This document shows positions 51,600-60,667 of a DNA stretch of 64,000 bases, in pieces. Under the pieces are notes generated by a model. That model saw only the letters and a program-made list of their open reading frames with translations, was not told where the DNA came from and ran no database searches. Numbering within the stretch: the first letter of the stretch is position 1; every line of letters begins with the position of its first letter. The stretch is from positions 77,573-141,572 of the forward strand of contig NZ_LAHA01000008.1 of NCBI RefSeq assembly GCF_002608075.1, in the 5' to 3' direction. A program made the translations under genes and the position numbers. Source of the DNA: Nostoc linckia z4 (GTDB lineage Bacteria > Cyanobacteriota > Cyanobacteriia > Cyanobacteriales > Nostocaceae).

Positions 51600-52754
51600 C
51601 TAAAAAATATCAGCAGGATCGGCAGCTTGCAATTTCCGAACTGCAATTGCACCAGAAATAAAGCACATAACAATTGTCAATATTAAAACCATCAAACTTC
51701 GTACAATATCCATTGCCATCGGTAAACTGGTGGCTTGTTTGGTTAAATCGTATAGACCTAGTGTGATTGCAAATCCGGGTATATAACCTAAAACTCCCAG
51801 AATCAGAGCTTCTTGAAACACCATTAATAACAGGTAGGTATCCTTATATCCCATTGCTTTTAGCGTTGCATATTCAGCCAAGTGGTCGGAGACATTGGTA
51901 TAAAGAACTTGATAAACAATCACACTTCCGACAATAAATCCCATAATGGTTCCTAGTGTAAAAACAAAACCGATAGCTGTATTTTTTTGCCAGTAGGTTT
52001 TCTCAAATTCCACAAATTTATCGTGAGTTAGCACCTGGATATCTTGTGGTAAATTAGTTTTGATTGCCTGAGTAATTCTCTCAATATTTGTATTAGGCTT
52101 AAGTTTGATTAAACCAACATTAATTTCTCCAGCTTCACGGGTTTTGAAAATACGCAAAAAATTAACTTCACTGGTAATTAACAGTGCATCAGAACCAAAA
52201 GACGAACCAACTGTAAACAAGCCTACGACTTTAATTTTTCTACCACTGATTTCAGGGGTGATGACTTTACCTTGAGCAACTTCTGCAATGAACGGCTGAA
52301 ATTCAGGTCGAGAAACCCGGTCGAGGATGGCAACATCGTCAAGTTTTAGCTTATCCAGGTTTTGATTTATTTCTGTAATGTGTAGAGTTGTCTTAGTTGG
52401 GTCAATTCCCAAAACTAAGATGGCGCGATCGCGCTGACTTTCCGGACTTTTCCAGGTTCCTAAACCTACATACACTGAATTAATAGACTCTACGCCATCA
52501 AAACCTAGAGCCTGATACAAACGCCGTCTGGAGAAATTGTTCATACTCATCAACGCACGGGAACGAGGATTAATTAGCACCACATCTGCGTTGAGACTTT
52601 GATGCACGCGGGTTGCACTTTCAAACAACGCCGCCTGAAATCCTAGCTGCATGAACATGAGAATAACCGCAAAGGCAATCCCTGCCAAAGCAACTAGGAG
52701 TCTAGCTCTTTCCCTGGAGAGTTGCAACCAAGCTAGAAATAATTTGCGGTTCAT
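51600..52754 (-). CDS. devC: ABC exporter permease, DevC-like
   Basis: A 384-residue permease of the FtsX/MacB type: an N-terminal TM helix (about residues 15-40), a large periplasmic domain and three C-terminal TM helices (about 265-380). The opening LAWLQLSRERARLLVALAGIAFAVILMFMQLGFQAAL is characteristic of DevC. Its start overlaps the stop of the adaptor gene by four bases. It works with the DevA-like ATPase at 50847. Confidence 0.92.
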   Translation of the reverse strand: MNRKLFLAWLQLSRERARLLVALAGIAFAVILMFMQLGFQAALFESATRVHQSLNADVVLINPRSRALMSMNNFSRRRLYQALGFDGVESINSVYVGLGTWKSPESQRDRAILVLGIDPTKTTLHITEINQNLDKLKLDDVAILDRVSRPEFQPFIAEVAQGKVITPEISGRKIKVVGLFTVGSSFGSDALLITSEVNFLRIFKTREAGEINVGLIKLKPNTNIERITQAIKTNLPQDIQVLTHDKFVEFEKTYWQKNTAIGFVFTLGTIMGFIVGSVIVYQVLYTNVSDHLAEYATLKAMGYKDTYLLLMVFQEALILGVLGYIPGFAITLGLYDLTKQATSLPMAMDIVRSLMVLILTIVMCFISGAIAVRKLQAADPADIF

Positions 52755-53947
52755 GGCTCAATCTCCACAGTTACTTGCAGGTTGGTTAAGCCAGTAACTC
52801 GCTGACTAGAAGCAGAGTCCAGACCAATTTTTACTTCGACGACTCTGACATCTGTGGCGGCTGCGGGATCGGTACTAAGAACGTCTTTTTTACCTACTTC
52901 CCAGCCAATTTGGTCTACCGTACCTTGTAATTTTGCTGGAAACGCATCACTGGTAATCGTGGCACGTTGTCCAAGACGAACTTTACTAATGTCAGTTTCA
53001 TACACCTCCGCTACTGCATACATTTGGTCGGTTTGACCAAGTTTGAGAATTCCTTCTCCTTGGTTGCTGACCACTTCCCCAGGACGGGCATGAATTTTCA
53101 AAATTCGACCGTCTCTTGGCGATCGCACGTATGATAGTTCCAAGTCTGCTTTTGCTTGTCCAACAGCAGCAATCGCCTTATCCACTTCTGCTTGCACCGC
53201 TTGCACATCAGTGGGACGGACTTCTGCAATCCGATTGAGGTTAGCTTTGGCTTCGTTTAGTTGTGCTTGCACTGATTCCTGAATCCGCTTGAGCGTTACC
53301 CTACCTTCATCCAGTTTTTTCTGGGCAGTCTCGACAGCTAAACGCTTGCTGTCAAGCGTGGATGCTGAAACTGCACCCTCTTGATAAAGTTGCTGGTAGC
53401 GTTTATACTCTGTTTCAGCATTACGTAGCTCAGCTTCCATTCGTTCTACCGTTGCTGACTGAGCTTTCACATTACCCTGTAACTCAGCTTCCATTCGCAC
53501 AATTGTTGCCTTTTGAGCATTAATTTCTCCGGCTTTGGCTCCGGCTTTTACCTGTGCCAAACGAGCTTGAGCAACTTTGACTTGTTCGGTCGCTTCTTTC
53601 AAAGCAGCCAAACGGCGATCGCGTGTATCAAGGATGGCAAGGATTTGCCCAACCCGAACTTTGTCCCCCTCTTTGACCAGAATTCGGAGAATCCGAGTTC
53701 CTTCTAGAGAACCAGTTGTAGCTGCGTGAACGGCTTCTCCCTTGGGTTCTAAACGTCCCAGGGCTGTTACCTTCCTAGCTATTGCAACAGTTGGCGAGGG
53801 AGTTGGTGCAGAGGTGGAAGGCAGTCGGCGATACCGTGAAATTATGTAGATTGTGGTAGAAATAGTAGCAATTCCAACAGCAATTGCTAACAGAAGCACC
53901 CATCGTTTAGAGCGTTTGATTTGCGGTGTTTTTGACGGTACATCCAT
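52751..53947 (-). CDS. devB: ABC exporter membrane-fusion protein, DevB-like
   Basis: A 398-residue adaptor from the ATG at 53947. It has a TM anchor at about residues 15-35 (WVLLLAIAVGIATISTTIYIIS), a lipoyl half-domain (VTALGRLEPKGEAVHA), a long coiled coil (about 120-260) and a beta-barrel (LSYVRSPRDGRILKIHARPGEV). DevB proteins bridge the DevC permease to a TolC-type channel. It is the first gene of the devBCA order. A truncated copy of its first part lies at 57727-57870. Confidence 0.92.
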   Translation of the reverse strand: MDVPSKTPQIKRSKRWVLLLAIAVGIATISTTIYIISRYRRLPSTSAPTPSPTVAIARKVTALGRLEPKGEAVHAATTGSLEGTRILRILVKEGDKVRVGQILAILDTRDRRLAALKEATEQVKVAQARLAQVKAGAKAGEINAQKATIVRMEAELQGNVKAQSATVERMEAELRNAETEYKRYQQLYQEGAVSASTLDSKRLAVETAQKKLDEGRVTLKRIQESVQAQLNEAKANLNRIAEVRPTDVQAVQAEVDKAIAAVGQAKADLELSYVRSPRDGRILKIHARPGEVVSNQGEGILKLGQTDQMYAVAEVYETDISKVRLGQRATITSDAFPAKLQGTVDQIGWEVGKKDVLSTDPAAATDVRVVEVKIGLDSASSQRVTGLTNLQVTVEIEP

Positions 53948-53999
53948 AACTAAAATCTCCAACAAAGTTGATTTTAAGTAACCAGCACTCCTGCTATTT

Positions 54000-54476
54000 C
54001 TATCGTTCCTCTCGATAGCCCAGTAGATGACGGCGAGCTAAATAAAGCACCAACGGCGGCAAAGTTATCCACTGAAATACAGCTAGCCAACTCATGCCAA
54101 GAATAGTTACAGCTAACACCGGAACACCATAGGTCTTGGTAATGTTAACTCGGTAAGTTTCTATGACTAAGGTAATGAACCAGCCTATGCAAGTAAAACT
54201 TAAAGTTAACTGCCAGCCAGGGTTCAGTATCCAGTAACGGGAACGAGCCAAAGCGCTTACAATCCAACCGCTTATCAGGGTAATCACACCATCACCGAAA
54301 GTACAATGAGTCAGGTCTTTGATTTTGTCTGCTAAAGAAGGCGCTCCATAAAATTCGTAGTACGGAGCTTGCCAAACTTCATAAACAAAATTGAGAAGAA
54401 AAGCAAACAGAAATAAATTTGTTTCTGGTGCAGCCAAAATACGAATCACCCATTTAGAGAAAGACTTGCTTATCAT
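54000..54476 (-). CDS. Conserved-looking membrane protein, function unknown
   Basis: A 158-residue protein with four predicted TM helices (about residues 18-35, 60-78, 85-105, 120-145). It has a polar motif FVYEVWQAPYYEFYG after TM1 and HCTFGDGVITLISGW at the second helix. I do not recognise the family. It lies between the DevB gene and a merR gene on the same strand, 101 bp after the latter's stop. Confidence 0.6.
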   Translation of the reverse strand: MISKSFSKWVIRILAAPETNLFLFAFLLNFVYEVWQAPYYEFYGAPSLADKIKDLTHCTFGDGVITLISGWIVSALARSRYWILNPGWQLTLSFTCIGWFITLVIETYRVNITKTYGVPVLAVTILGMSWLAVFQWITLPPLVLYLARRHLLGYREER

Positions 54477-54494
54477 AATTACTGCTTCATCCTG

Positions 54495-54574
54495 CTAGAA
54501 ATTTCCTGCCATCGCCTCTAATCGGCGAATGCATTCCTCAGTCGAGGGATGGGTAGAAAAAAGATTGCTATGTT
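54495..54574 (-). pseudogene. C-terminal scrap of an HtpX/M48-type metalloprotease gene
   Basis: Directly after the merR stop, the minus strand reads HSNLFSTHPSTEECIRRLEA and then MAGNF and a TAG stop at 54497-54495. 'FSTHP.TEERI.RLEAM' is the conserved end of HtpX proteases. No catalytic HExxH part is present, so this is the tail of a gene whose remainder was replaced, probably when the merR segment arrived. Confidence 0.65.
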
Positions 54575-54576
54575 GC

Positions 54577-54993
54577 TTAACTTTTCTCAGGGATGTTGGC
54601 ACAAATTCTACAATCAGTTTTATCTAAAATCTGCACTCCAGGAATTAACTGTTTCAACTCAGTTTTTAAACGTCGTAATTGTTGAATTTGAGGGTCAATT
54701 TCCAAAATAGTATCTTTCAGTTTATTTGTGATTTCTTCACTAGAAAAACATTCCTCGTCGCATATCTGGAGAAATTCTCTGATTTCTTGCAGGCTGAGAC
54801 CAAGTTTCTGAGCGCGTTTGATGAAAGCCAAACGGTCGAGTACTTCAGGTGAAAATAAGCGAAATCCTCCCCTCGTCCGTCCTGAGCATTTCAGCAAACC
54901 CAGTTCTTCATAATAGCGAATTGTTTTAATGGGTATACCACTTTCAACTGCTATTTGACCAATAAAAAATAGACCTTGCTTCTGAGTAACCAT
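54577..54993 (-). CDS. MerR-family regulator, second
   Basis: A 138-residue regulator. The winged HTH is FIGQIAVESGIPIKTIRYYEELGLL, followed by the dimerisation helix. Cys residues lie at CDEECFSSEE (about 92-101) and a C-terminal DCRICANIPEKS, suggesting a metal or thiol site. It is diverged from the regulator at 22530. The neighbouring genes on the same strand are the membrane protein at 54000 and DevBCA; the MgtA-type ATPase is upstream. The target is not clear. A possible MerR-type promoter overlaps its start, but the elements are weak. Confidence 0.88.
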   Translation of the reverse strand: MVTQKQGLFFIGQIAVESGIPIKTIRYYEELGLLKCSGRTRGGFRLFSPEVLDRLAFIKRAQKLGLSLQEIREFLQICDEECFSSEEITNKLKDTILEIDPQIQQLRRLKTELKQLIPGVQILDKTDCRICANIPEKS

Positions 54994-55090
54994 AGTCCAA
55001 TCTTGAGGTAAAACTAGAGAATAAGTGGACTAGAAAAATATTCAAAATTTCTGAAAGATGGAGGCTGGAGAAAGATAACATAGAGTAGGA

Positions 55091-57613
55091 TTAAAACTTT
55101 ACTCGCTGGTAAAAAATTTGCTTCACCTTGTCGGCTGTTGCAACATAGGCAATAACGATTGCTCCCAACCAAAAAACAAAGGAAAGAGTCAAAGGTTGAA
55201 AACCAAATGGTTTGGCTAAGGGTGTGAAGGGAAAGATGAGGGTAATGCCCACAACTAGCAGTGTAGCAATCAATAAATATTTACCTGGTTGACTTTTGAA
55301 AAAAGGCTTACGAGAGCGGATTACTAATACAATTAGCGAAGCAGAAATTACCGATTCCATAAACCAACCTGTTCTAAATTCATCGGGTGTAGCACGCAGA
55401 ATGAACAGCAGTGTCCCAAAGGTAAGGAAGTCAAACACCGAACTAATCAAGCCAAAAACGAGCATGAAATTCCGAATAAACTGAATATCCCAGCGCCGTG
55501 GTTTGCTAACCATATCTCGGTCTACGGTGTCAGTAGCAATGGTCATCTCCGGAAAATCTGTTAGCAAATTGGTCAGTAAAATTTGCTTGGGTAATAGTGG
55601 CAGAAATGGTAAAAATAGAGAGGCTCCTGCCATGCTAAACATATTGCCAAAATTAGCGCTGGTTGCCATAAAAACATACTTGAGTGTGTTTGCAAAGGTT
55701 ATTCGTCCTTCCTGTACACCCTGCACCAATACATCCAAGTCTTTTTCTAGCAACACAATATCGGCTGCCTCTTTTGCTACATCTACTGCACTATTTACTG
55801 AGATTCCAACATCGGCGACATGCAAGGCTGAAGCATCGTTGATTCCATCTCCCAGGTAACCAACCACGTTACCAGCTTTTTTTAAAGCCAAAATAATACG
55901 TTCTTTTTGGTTTGGCTCAACCTCAGCAAACACATTAACCTCATTGACTCTTTTTAACAGTGCTTCATCACTAATCTGATGCAGGTCTGAGCCAGTAAGT
56001 ATCGTTGGATTTGCAAATCCCATCTGTTGACCAATGTTGGCAGCAACTTTTTGGTTGTCACCCGTAATAATTTTTAAGGAAACACCTGTGTACTCCAAAT
56101 TGCGGATAGTGTCGATAATGCCAGGTTTAGGCGGATCGGCAAGGAGCAGGAAGCCCAGAAAAGTCATCTCAGTTTCTTGATCTTTAGTAATGCAGGAAGC
56201 AGAGCCAATATCCCGTAAGGCAATTCCTAGAGTGCGAAAACCTTGCCTACTAAAATCTTCATAGTGCTGCTGGAGTAATTCTTGCACTGTATTAATGTCG
56301 GCGATCGCCCCATCTGTCATTTGTGCTTTTGAACATACCGCCAGTACATCTTTCAGTGCGCCTTTGGTGACTAGCAAATGGTTGCTATCTTTCGCAACCA
56401 AGATACTCAATCGCTTGCGGATGAAATCATAGGGAATCTCATCTAATTTTTGATAACCCAATAGTTCAAATTGGCGATGACTACGGATAGCTTCATCAAT
56501 CGGGTTCACATAACCAGTTTCATAGAAAGCATTAAGGTAAGCATAAAAAAGTACCGCTTCGTTCTCATTCCCAGTAGTATCAAGGGCAGCGTGGATGTGG
56601 ACGACTCCTTCAGTTAAAGTGCCAGTTTTATCGGAACACAGGACATTCATGCTGCCAAAGTTTTCAATAGAGGCAAGGCGTTTGACAATGACCTTCTGCC
56701 TAGCCATGCGTTTAGCACCGTGAGCGAGGTTAACACTGATAATTGCTGGCAGTAACTGCGGGGTCAACCCAACTGCTAAAGCTAATGCAAAGAGAAAAGC
56801 TTCTAAAACTGGGCGTGCTAGGTAGACGTTAATTGCAAAAATGGCAATCACCAGTATCAAGGTGACTTCTAAGAGAAAGTAGCCAAATCGCCGAATACCA
56901 TGTTCAAAGTCAGTCTCTGGTGGTCTGAGTTGCAATCGCTCCGAGACTTTACCAAATTCCGTATGTTTGCCTGTGTGTACTACTAGTGCTTCCCCTTGTC
57001 CACTAACTATATGAGTACCCATAAAAAGCACATTAGTTCGCTGACTAAGAGGTGTCTCTGATGGCAACACACCAGTTATTTTAGCAACTGGGTAGGTTTC
57101 TCCGGTTAACGCTGCCTCATCAACAAAGAGGTCTTTGGATTTTAAAATTATGCAATCCCCTGGAATCGTTCCTCCTGCGGTGAGAACAAAAACATCTCCA
57201 GGAACAATTTCTTCTGGAGAAACAGTCTGGGTATTGTTATTTCGCCGCACCACTACTTTAGCTTGGACAATTGCCAGCAGCTTCTCAACAGCATCAGCAG
57301 CTCCCCACTCCTGCCAGAAACCCAGTAGTCCACTGACAAAAACAATTGCCAAGATAATCAAACCGTCTGTATGGTCATGGACGAAGAACGACAAACCAGC
57401 AGCAAATATCAAGATGAGAATGACTGGACTTTGGAATTGAGCCACGAGAAGCATAAAAGCATCTAATTTCCGTTTGGGCTTCAAGAGATTGAAGCCATAG
57501 CGCGTCAGTCGCAGCTTGGCTTCTTTATCTGTTAATCCCTGCTGTGTGGTTTGTAGTTCTTCAAGCAATTTGGCATTAGGGATACTCCAAAACGGTAGTG
57601 AGGGCTGGTTCAT
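55091..57613 (-). CDS. mgtA: Magnesium-type P3B ATPase (MgtA-like)
   Basis: An 840-residue P-type ATPase of the Mg2+ uptake class. It has a cation-ATPase N-terminus (TTQQGLTDKEAKLRLTRYGFN), the actuator loop DEAALTGETYPVAK, phosphorylation site CSDKTGTLTEG and hinge GDGINDASALHVADVGISV. The membrane segment ATSANFGNMFSMAGASLFLPFLPLLPKQILLTNLLTDFPEM is diagnostic for MgtA/MgtB. Length and motifs are complete. MgtA imports Mg2+ (and can carry Ni2+ or Co2+ in enteric relatives). I saw no Mg2+-sensing leader in the region upstream (57614-57726). Confidence 0.92.
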   Translation of the reverse strand: MNQPSLPFWSIPNAKLLEELQTTQQGLTDKEAKLRLTRYGFNLLKPKRKLDAFMLLVAQFQSPVILILIFAAGLSFFVHDHTDGLIILAIVFVSGLLGFWQEWGAADAVEKLLAIVQAKVVVRRNNNTQTVSPEEIVPGDVFVLTAGGTIPGDCIILKSKDLFVDEAALTGETYPVAKITGVLPSETPLSQRTNVLFMGTHIVSGQGEALVVHTGKHTEFGKVSERLQLRPPETDFEHGIRRFGYFLLEVTLILVIAIFAINVYLARPVLEAFLFALALAVGLTPQLLPAIISVNLAHGAKRMARQKVIVKRLASIENFGSMNVLCSDKTGTLTEGVVHIHAALDTTGNENEAVLFYAYLNAFYETGYVNPIDEAIRSHRQFELLGYQKLDEIPYDFIRKRLSILVAKDSNHLLVTKGALKDVLAVCSKAQMTDGAIADINTVQELLQQHYEDFSRQGFRTLGIALRDIGSASCITKDQETEMTFLGFLLLADPPKPGIIDTIRNLEYTGVSLKIITGDNQKVAANIGQQMGFANPTILTGSDLHQISDEALLKRVNEVNVFAEVEPNQKERIILALKKAGNVVGYLGDGINDASALHVADVGISVNSAVDVAKEAADIVLLEKDLDVLVQGVQEGRITFANTLKYVFMATSANFGNMFSMAGASLFLPFLPLLPKQILLTNLLTDFPEMTIATDTVDRDMVSKPRRWDIQFIRNFMLVFGLISSVFDFLTFGTLLFILRATPDEFRTGWFMESVISASLIVLVIRSRKPFFKSQPGKYLLIATLLVVGITLIFPFTPLAKPFGFQPLTLSFVFWLGAIVIAYVATADKVKQIFYQRVKF

Positions 57614-57880
57614 AGAATTAGCCTTTAAGGCAAATAAGTATTAGTAAAATACTGATGAACTATGCGGTGGGTATTTAAAGAGGTATATAGAGTTGTGTGG
57701 CAAAAAGTCTTTGAGGTAATAAAAACGTTACTTTCTTAACTATTGCAACGGTTGGCAAGGCAGTTGATGCAAAGGTGGCAGTAGCAGTACAGTGAAATTG
57801 TTGAGACTTTGGTAAAAATAGTAGCAATTCTAATATTAATTGCTAATAAAAGTACCCAGTAACGAGGTTTCTTGATGAAC
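57614..57880. other. Gap containing a devB fragment
   Basis: There is no intact gene. 57614-57726 is the presumed promoter region of the mgtA-like gene. 57727-57870 is a decayed piece of a devB-like gene, listed separately. Confidence 0.6.
57727..57870 (-). pseudogene. Truncated devB-like fragment
   Basis: About 140 bp align well with the 5' end of the devB gene (53766-53905), for example CTATTGCAACGGTTGGC against CTATTGCAACAGTTGGC. On the minus strand it still reads YWVLLLAINIRIATIF, matching WVLLLAIAVGIATIS of DevB, then loses the frame. The rest of the gene is absent. Confidence 0.75.
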
Positions 57881-59107
57881 TCAATTAGACAATCGCCGTC
57901 TACTTTTCTCTTGCCAGCCAACTGCCAGACCCAGCCCAAGTAGAAAGACTCCGGCAATCAGGTAGGGTGACTCTGCTTGCCATCCAAATAAGACACCGCC
58001 AAACAGAGGACCACCGACCTGACCCAGGCTACTCGCCGAATTTTGTAATCCCAATACTGCGCCTTGGTGCACGCCACCCTGGTCGGCAATCAGCGCTGTG
58101 AGATTGGGAGAAACGAGTGCCATGCCGAATGACAATAAGCCAATTGCACCCAGAACCAAAGGCATTGTTCGCGTAATTAACAGCAGGGTAATCCCAATTC
58201 CCATCCAGCTGAAGCCCAGGGCAACCTGGAAAATTGCACTGATGTACTTAGACAGGTAGCTAACGGCGATCACTTGAAATACCGACATGACCAGCCCACA
58301 CACCATAAAGGCAATGCCAATTTCAACTGGTCCGTACTTCAGTGTTTCCTGAGCATAAAGTGCAAACGTTGCCTCAAAGATTGCCAGACCAAATTGACCT
58401 GCAATTGTCAGTGCGAGAAGTCGCCGTAGTGGACGGTTACTTAAACCCTGAGCACTAGTTAATTGTGGACGACGTGAAGCTGGAGCTAACTGGGGATGCA
58501 AAGACTCTGGCAACCAGCGCAGCGCTATCAACAGGGCAATCCCCGCTAACACGGCGGCAGTAAAAAAAGGTAGAGAAAACCCATCGATTCTAAAATGCTG
58601 ATAGCTGATGGCAAAGTGGAGTTCTCGACGAGTAGCAAGACCGCCCAATGTTGGACCAGCAACTACACCCAGGCTCACTGCCGTACCGAGCCATGCCATG
58701 CCCTGATTGCGATCGCGCTCAGTGGTGATATCAGCAACATAGGCAGTTGCCACTGGCAGCATGGCTGACGTTAACAATCCCCCGATCGCTCGCACTGCGT
58801 AAAGCATCCACAAGGAATTCACGATCCCAAATAGCACTTGCGTGATGGCAGCACCTGCCAGACCAAGTAACACTAACGGTCTTCTGCCAACTCGATCTGA
58901 CCAGCTTCCCCAAAAGGGTGCAAAAATTAACTGCATCAGGGCATAGATACTTGTCAGCAAGCTGATGTGAATTGCCATTATCTGACGATTAGTACTGCCT
59001 GTAATATGCAGTCGTTCAGCATAAAAGGGCAGTACAGGCAGTGTTATGCCAAAACCAATCATGACAATAAACAGACAGACAAGAATCAGGAGCAGATTTT
59101 TATGCAT
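57881..59107 (-). CDS. MFS efflux transporter, TetA/MdtG-like
   Basis: A 408-residue transporter with twelve TM helices, starting at the ATG at 59107 (MHKNLLLILVC). Motif A is FWGSWSDRVGRRPLVLLG between TM2 and TM3, a second motif is PVATAYVADITTERDRNQGMAWLG, and motif C-like GVVAGPTLGG is in TM5. These place it with the DHA1 drug/H+ antiporters that include TetA. The C-terminal KSRRRLSN follows the last helix. The substrate is unknown. It is followed by a devB fragment. Confidence 0.9.
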   Translation of the reverse strand: MHKNLLLILVCLFIVMIGFGITLPVLPFYAERLHITGSTNRQIMAIHISLLTSIYALMQLIFAPFWGSWSDRVGRRPLVLLGLAGAAITQVLFGIVNSLWMLYAVRAIGGLLTSAMLPVATAYVADITTERDRNQGMAWLGTAVSLGVVAGPTLGGLATRRELHFAISYQHFRIDGFSLPFFTAAVLAGIALLIALRWLPESLHPQLAPASRRPQLTSAQGLSNRPLRRLLALTIAGQFGLAIFEATFALYAQETLKYGPVEIGIAFMVCGLVMSVFQVIAVSYLSKYISAIFQVALGFSWMGIGITLLLITRTMPLVLGAIGLLSFGMALVSPNLTALIADQGGVHQGAVLGLQNSASSLGQVGGPLFGGVLFGWQAESPYLIAGVFLLGLGLAVGWQEKSRRRLSN

Positions 59108-59206
59108 TGTGAATTCTGGCAGAGTAATGTGAAAAACGCCTAATTTCAAGAGATGCACTGGATGAAATGTTCTACTCCTGAATCAAGGTTCAATTAGAGT
59201 TGCAGA

Positions 59207-59350
59207 CTAATGGCAACCGCCACGACCGCTATGCTTGTGCCTCCGTTCACTGCGGTGATCGCCGCCATGTTCTCCGTACCTGTGCCGTTGCCGTTGGAAC
59301 CAGAATACGGCGATCGCGAGCAGTGCTAGTCCTAATAACAATCCAAACAT
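59207..59350 (-). CDS. Small His-rich single-pass membrane protein
   Basis: A 47-residue protein: TM helix MFGLLLGLALLAIAVFWF, then a basic, His-rich tail (HRYGEHGGDHRSERRHKHS) ending GRGGCH. The tail could bind zinc or nickel. I chose the ATG at 59350, where the helix begins. It lies between the MFS and FAD-enzyme genes on the same strand and may be in one transcript. It is a plausible real gene but has no recognised family. Confidence 0.5.
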   Translation of the reverse strand: MFGLLLGLALLAIAVFWFQRQRHRYGEHGGDHRSERRHKHSGRGGCH

Positions 59351-59404
59351 GGCATTCTTTTCTCTGAAGATATTGACAATTATGAATCTGGATAGAGTCA
59401 AGGC

Positions 59405-60622
59405 TTAACCGATTAGTTGAGCGACTCGCAAAGCAGATGCGATCGCTCCTTCATGCAAGCCATCCCCAAGGTAGGCTCCCGCATGGTAGGTGTTGTTCTC
59501 TCCGTTAGTGGCAACCACTTCATCTCGGTATCGAAAAGATTCAGTGGTATATAGCGGGGTGTGGTGTTCCTGAATGTGGATAATGCGATCTTTGGCAATT
59601 AACTCTTCCAGTTGGAACGATAGAAAATGATGTTGTGGTGACGAGGAGATGCCGCAAAGCTGATTCAAGCAACCGTTATATCCCCATTGGGTGTTTGTCT
59701 GGAAGAAATCAAATTCCGAGGGATGCCGGATGCCGTGGTTGTCATACATGGAAGTATCTTTATGAACTGTAGTAGTTGCATAATTGGCTTTCCAAGTTGA
59801 GAAGCGTTTAATTTCCGCATCGGTTGGGTCAGCTAACAGCGCCATCACTTGGTCGGGTGGCGTGGCAAACACGACTTTATCAAACTCCTGGATTTCGCCG
59901 TTCAATCTCTCAATTTTCACGGCATCTGGGCTTCTGAAAATATTGGCAATCTCCACATTCAGCAAGACTTCACCTTTAAAGCGTTCCAGAATTTTTTCAA
60001 TGTAAGAATATACACCGCCTTCAACCCTAAGCCAGTTGACCGCGAGGTAGTCGCGTAACATCGGAATTGCCAATTCTGCGGGAAAATGGTCGATGAGGTC
60101 AAACGGCATCGAGTAGCTATACATTATCAGCAACTTGAGCCAGAGGCTGCCAGTACTGTGGTCTTTCAGATAGAGAGATAGTGGCTGGTCGTAAAAATCC
60201 TGCATATCAGCAAATCGCGTTTTCAGCCATAATCCAGCAGAACGGGCATAAACAGTATCGAATCGAAGATATTCGATCAGACGTTGGATGCCTGCGAAGT
60301 TTTTCTTGATCGCGACCTCCGATAAAAAGCGATCGCCAGTTCTGGGGAACAAGGCTGAACCAATATCAACGGGTACTAGTTCCACTCCTAGCTCTTGCAT
60401 GAGCGCGACGAAGTTATAAAATTTAGTGGGAAATTCGAGTGGACCACTTTCCAAAATTTCGTTGCACTCAGATCGGTTCGGCTTCACGTTTTTGTTCAGT
60501 GTCCGAATATGTCCCCCTAACATTGGTTGCCGTTCAAACACGGTGACATGATGCCCTTGTTTATCGAGCAGGTAAGCTGTGGCCATACCACTGGCTCCGC
60601 CCCCAATAACCGCAATTCTCAT
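59405..60622 (-). CDS. FAD-dependent amine-oxidase-like oxidoreductase
   Basis: A 405-residue flavoprotein with an N-terminal dinucleotide-binding site (VIGGGASGMATAYLLDKQGH) and the FAD-stabilising motif MLGGHIRTL. A substrate domain and a C-terminal FAD contact (TYHAGAYLGDGLHEGAIASALRVAQ) follow. It resembles the NAD(P)/FAD amine oxidases and cyclopropane-lipid-associated 'NAD/FAD-binding' proteins. The substrate is not readable. A second FAD enzyme lies 45 bp upstream on the same strand, suggesting a two-step pathway on a lipid or carotenoid-like compound. Confidence 0.85.
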   Translation of the reverse strand: MRIAVIGGGASGMATAYLLDKQGHHVTVFERQPMLGGHIRTLNKNVKPNRSECNEILESGPLEFPTKFYNFVALMQELGVELVPVDIGSALFPRTGDRFLSEVAIKKNFAGIQRLIEYLRFDTVYARSAGLWLKTRFADMQDFYDQPLSLYLKDHSTGSLWLKLLIMYSYSMPFDLIDHFPAELAIPMLRDYLAVNWLRVEGGVYSYIEKILERFKGEVLLNVEIANIFRSPDAVKIERLNGEIQEFDKVVFATPPDQVMALLADPTDAEIKRFSTWKANYATTTVHKDTSMYDNHGIRHPSEFDFFQTNTQWGYNGCLNQLCGISSSPQHHFLSFQLEELIAKDRIIHIQEHHTPLYTTESFRYRDEVVATNGENNTYHAGAYLGDGLHEGAIASALRVAQLIG

Positions 60623-60667
60623 AGCTAACTCCTAAGTTGATGAATTGAATATTGCATGACCGTCTGT

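Noticed and set aside
54961..55040. MerR-type promoter at the second merR gene
   Set aside because: Neither a clear -35 nor a convincing dyad could be aligned with the five other boxes.
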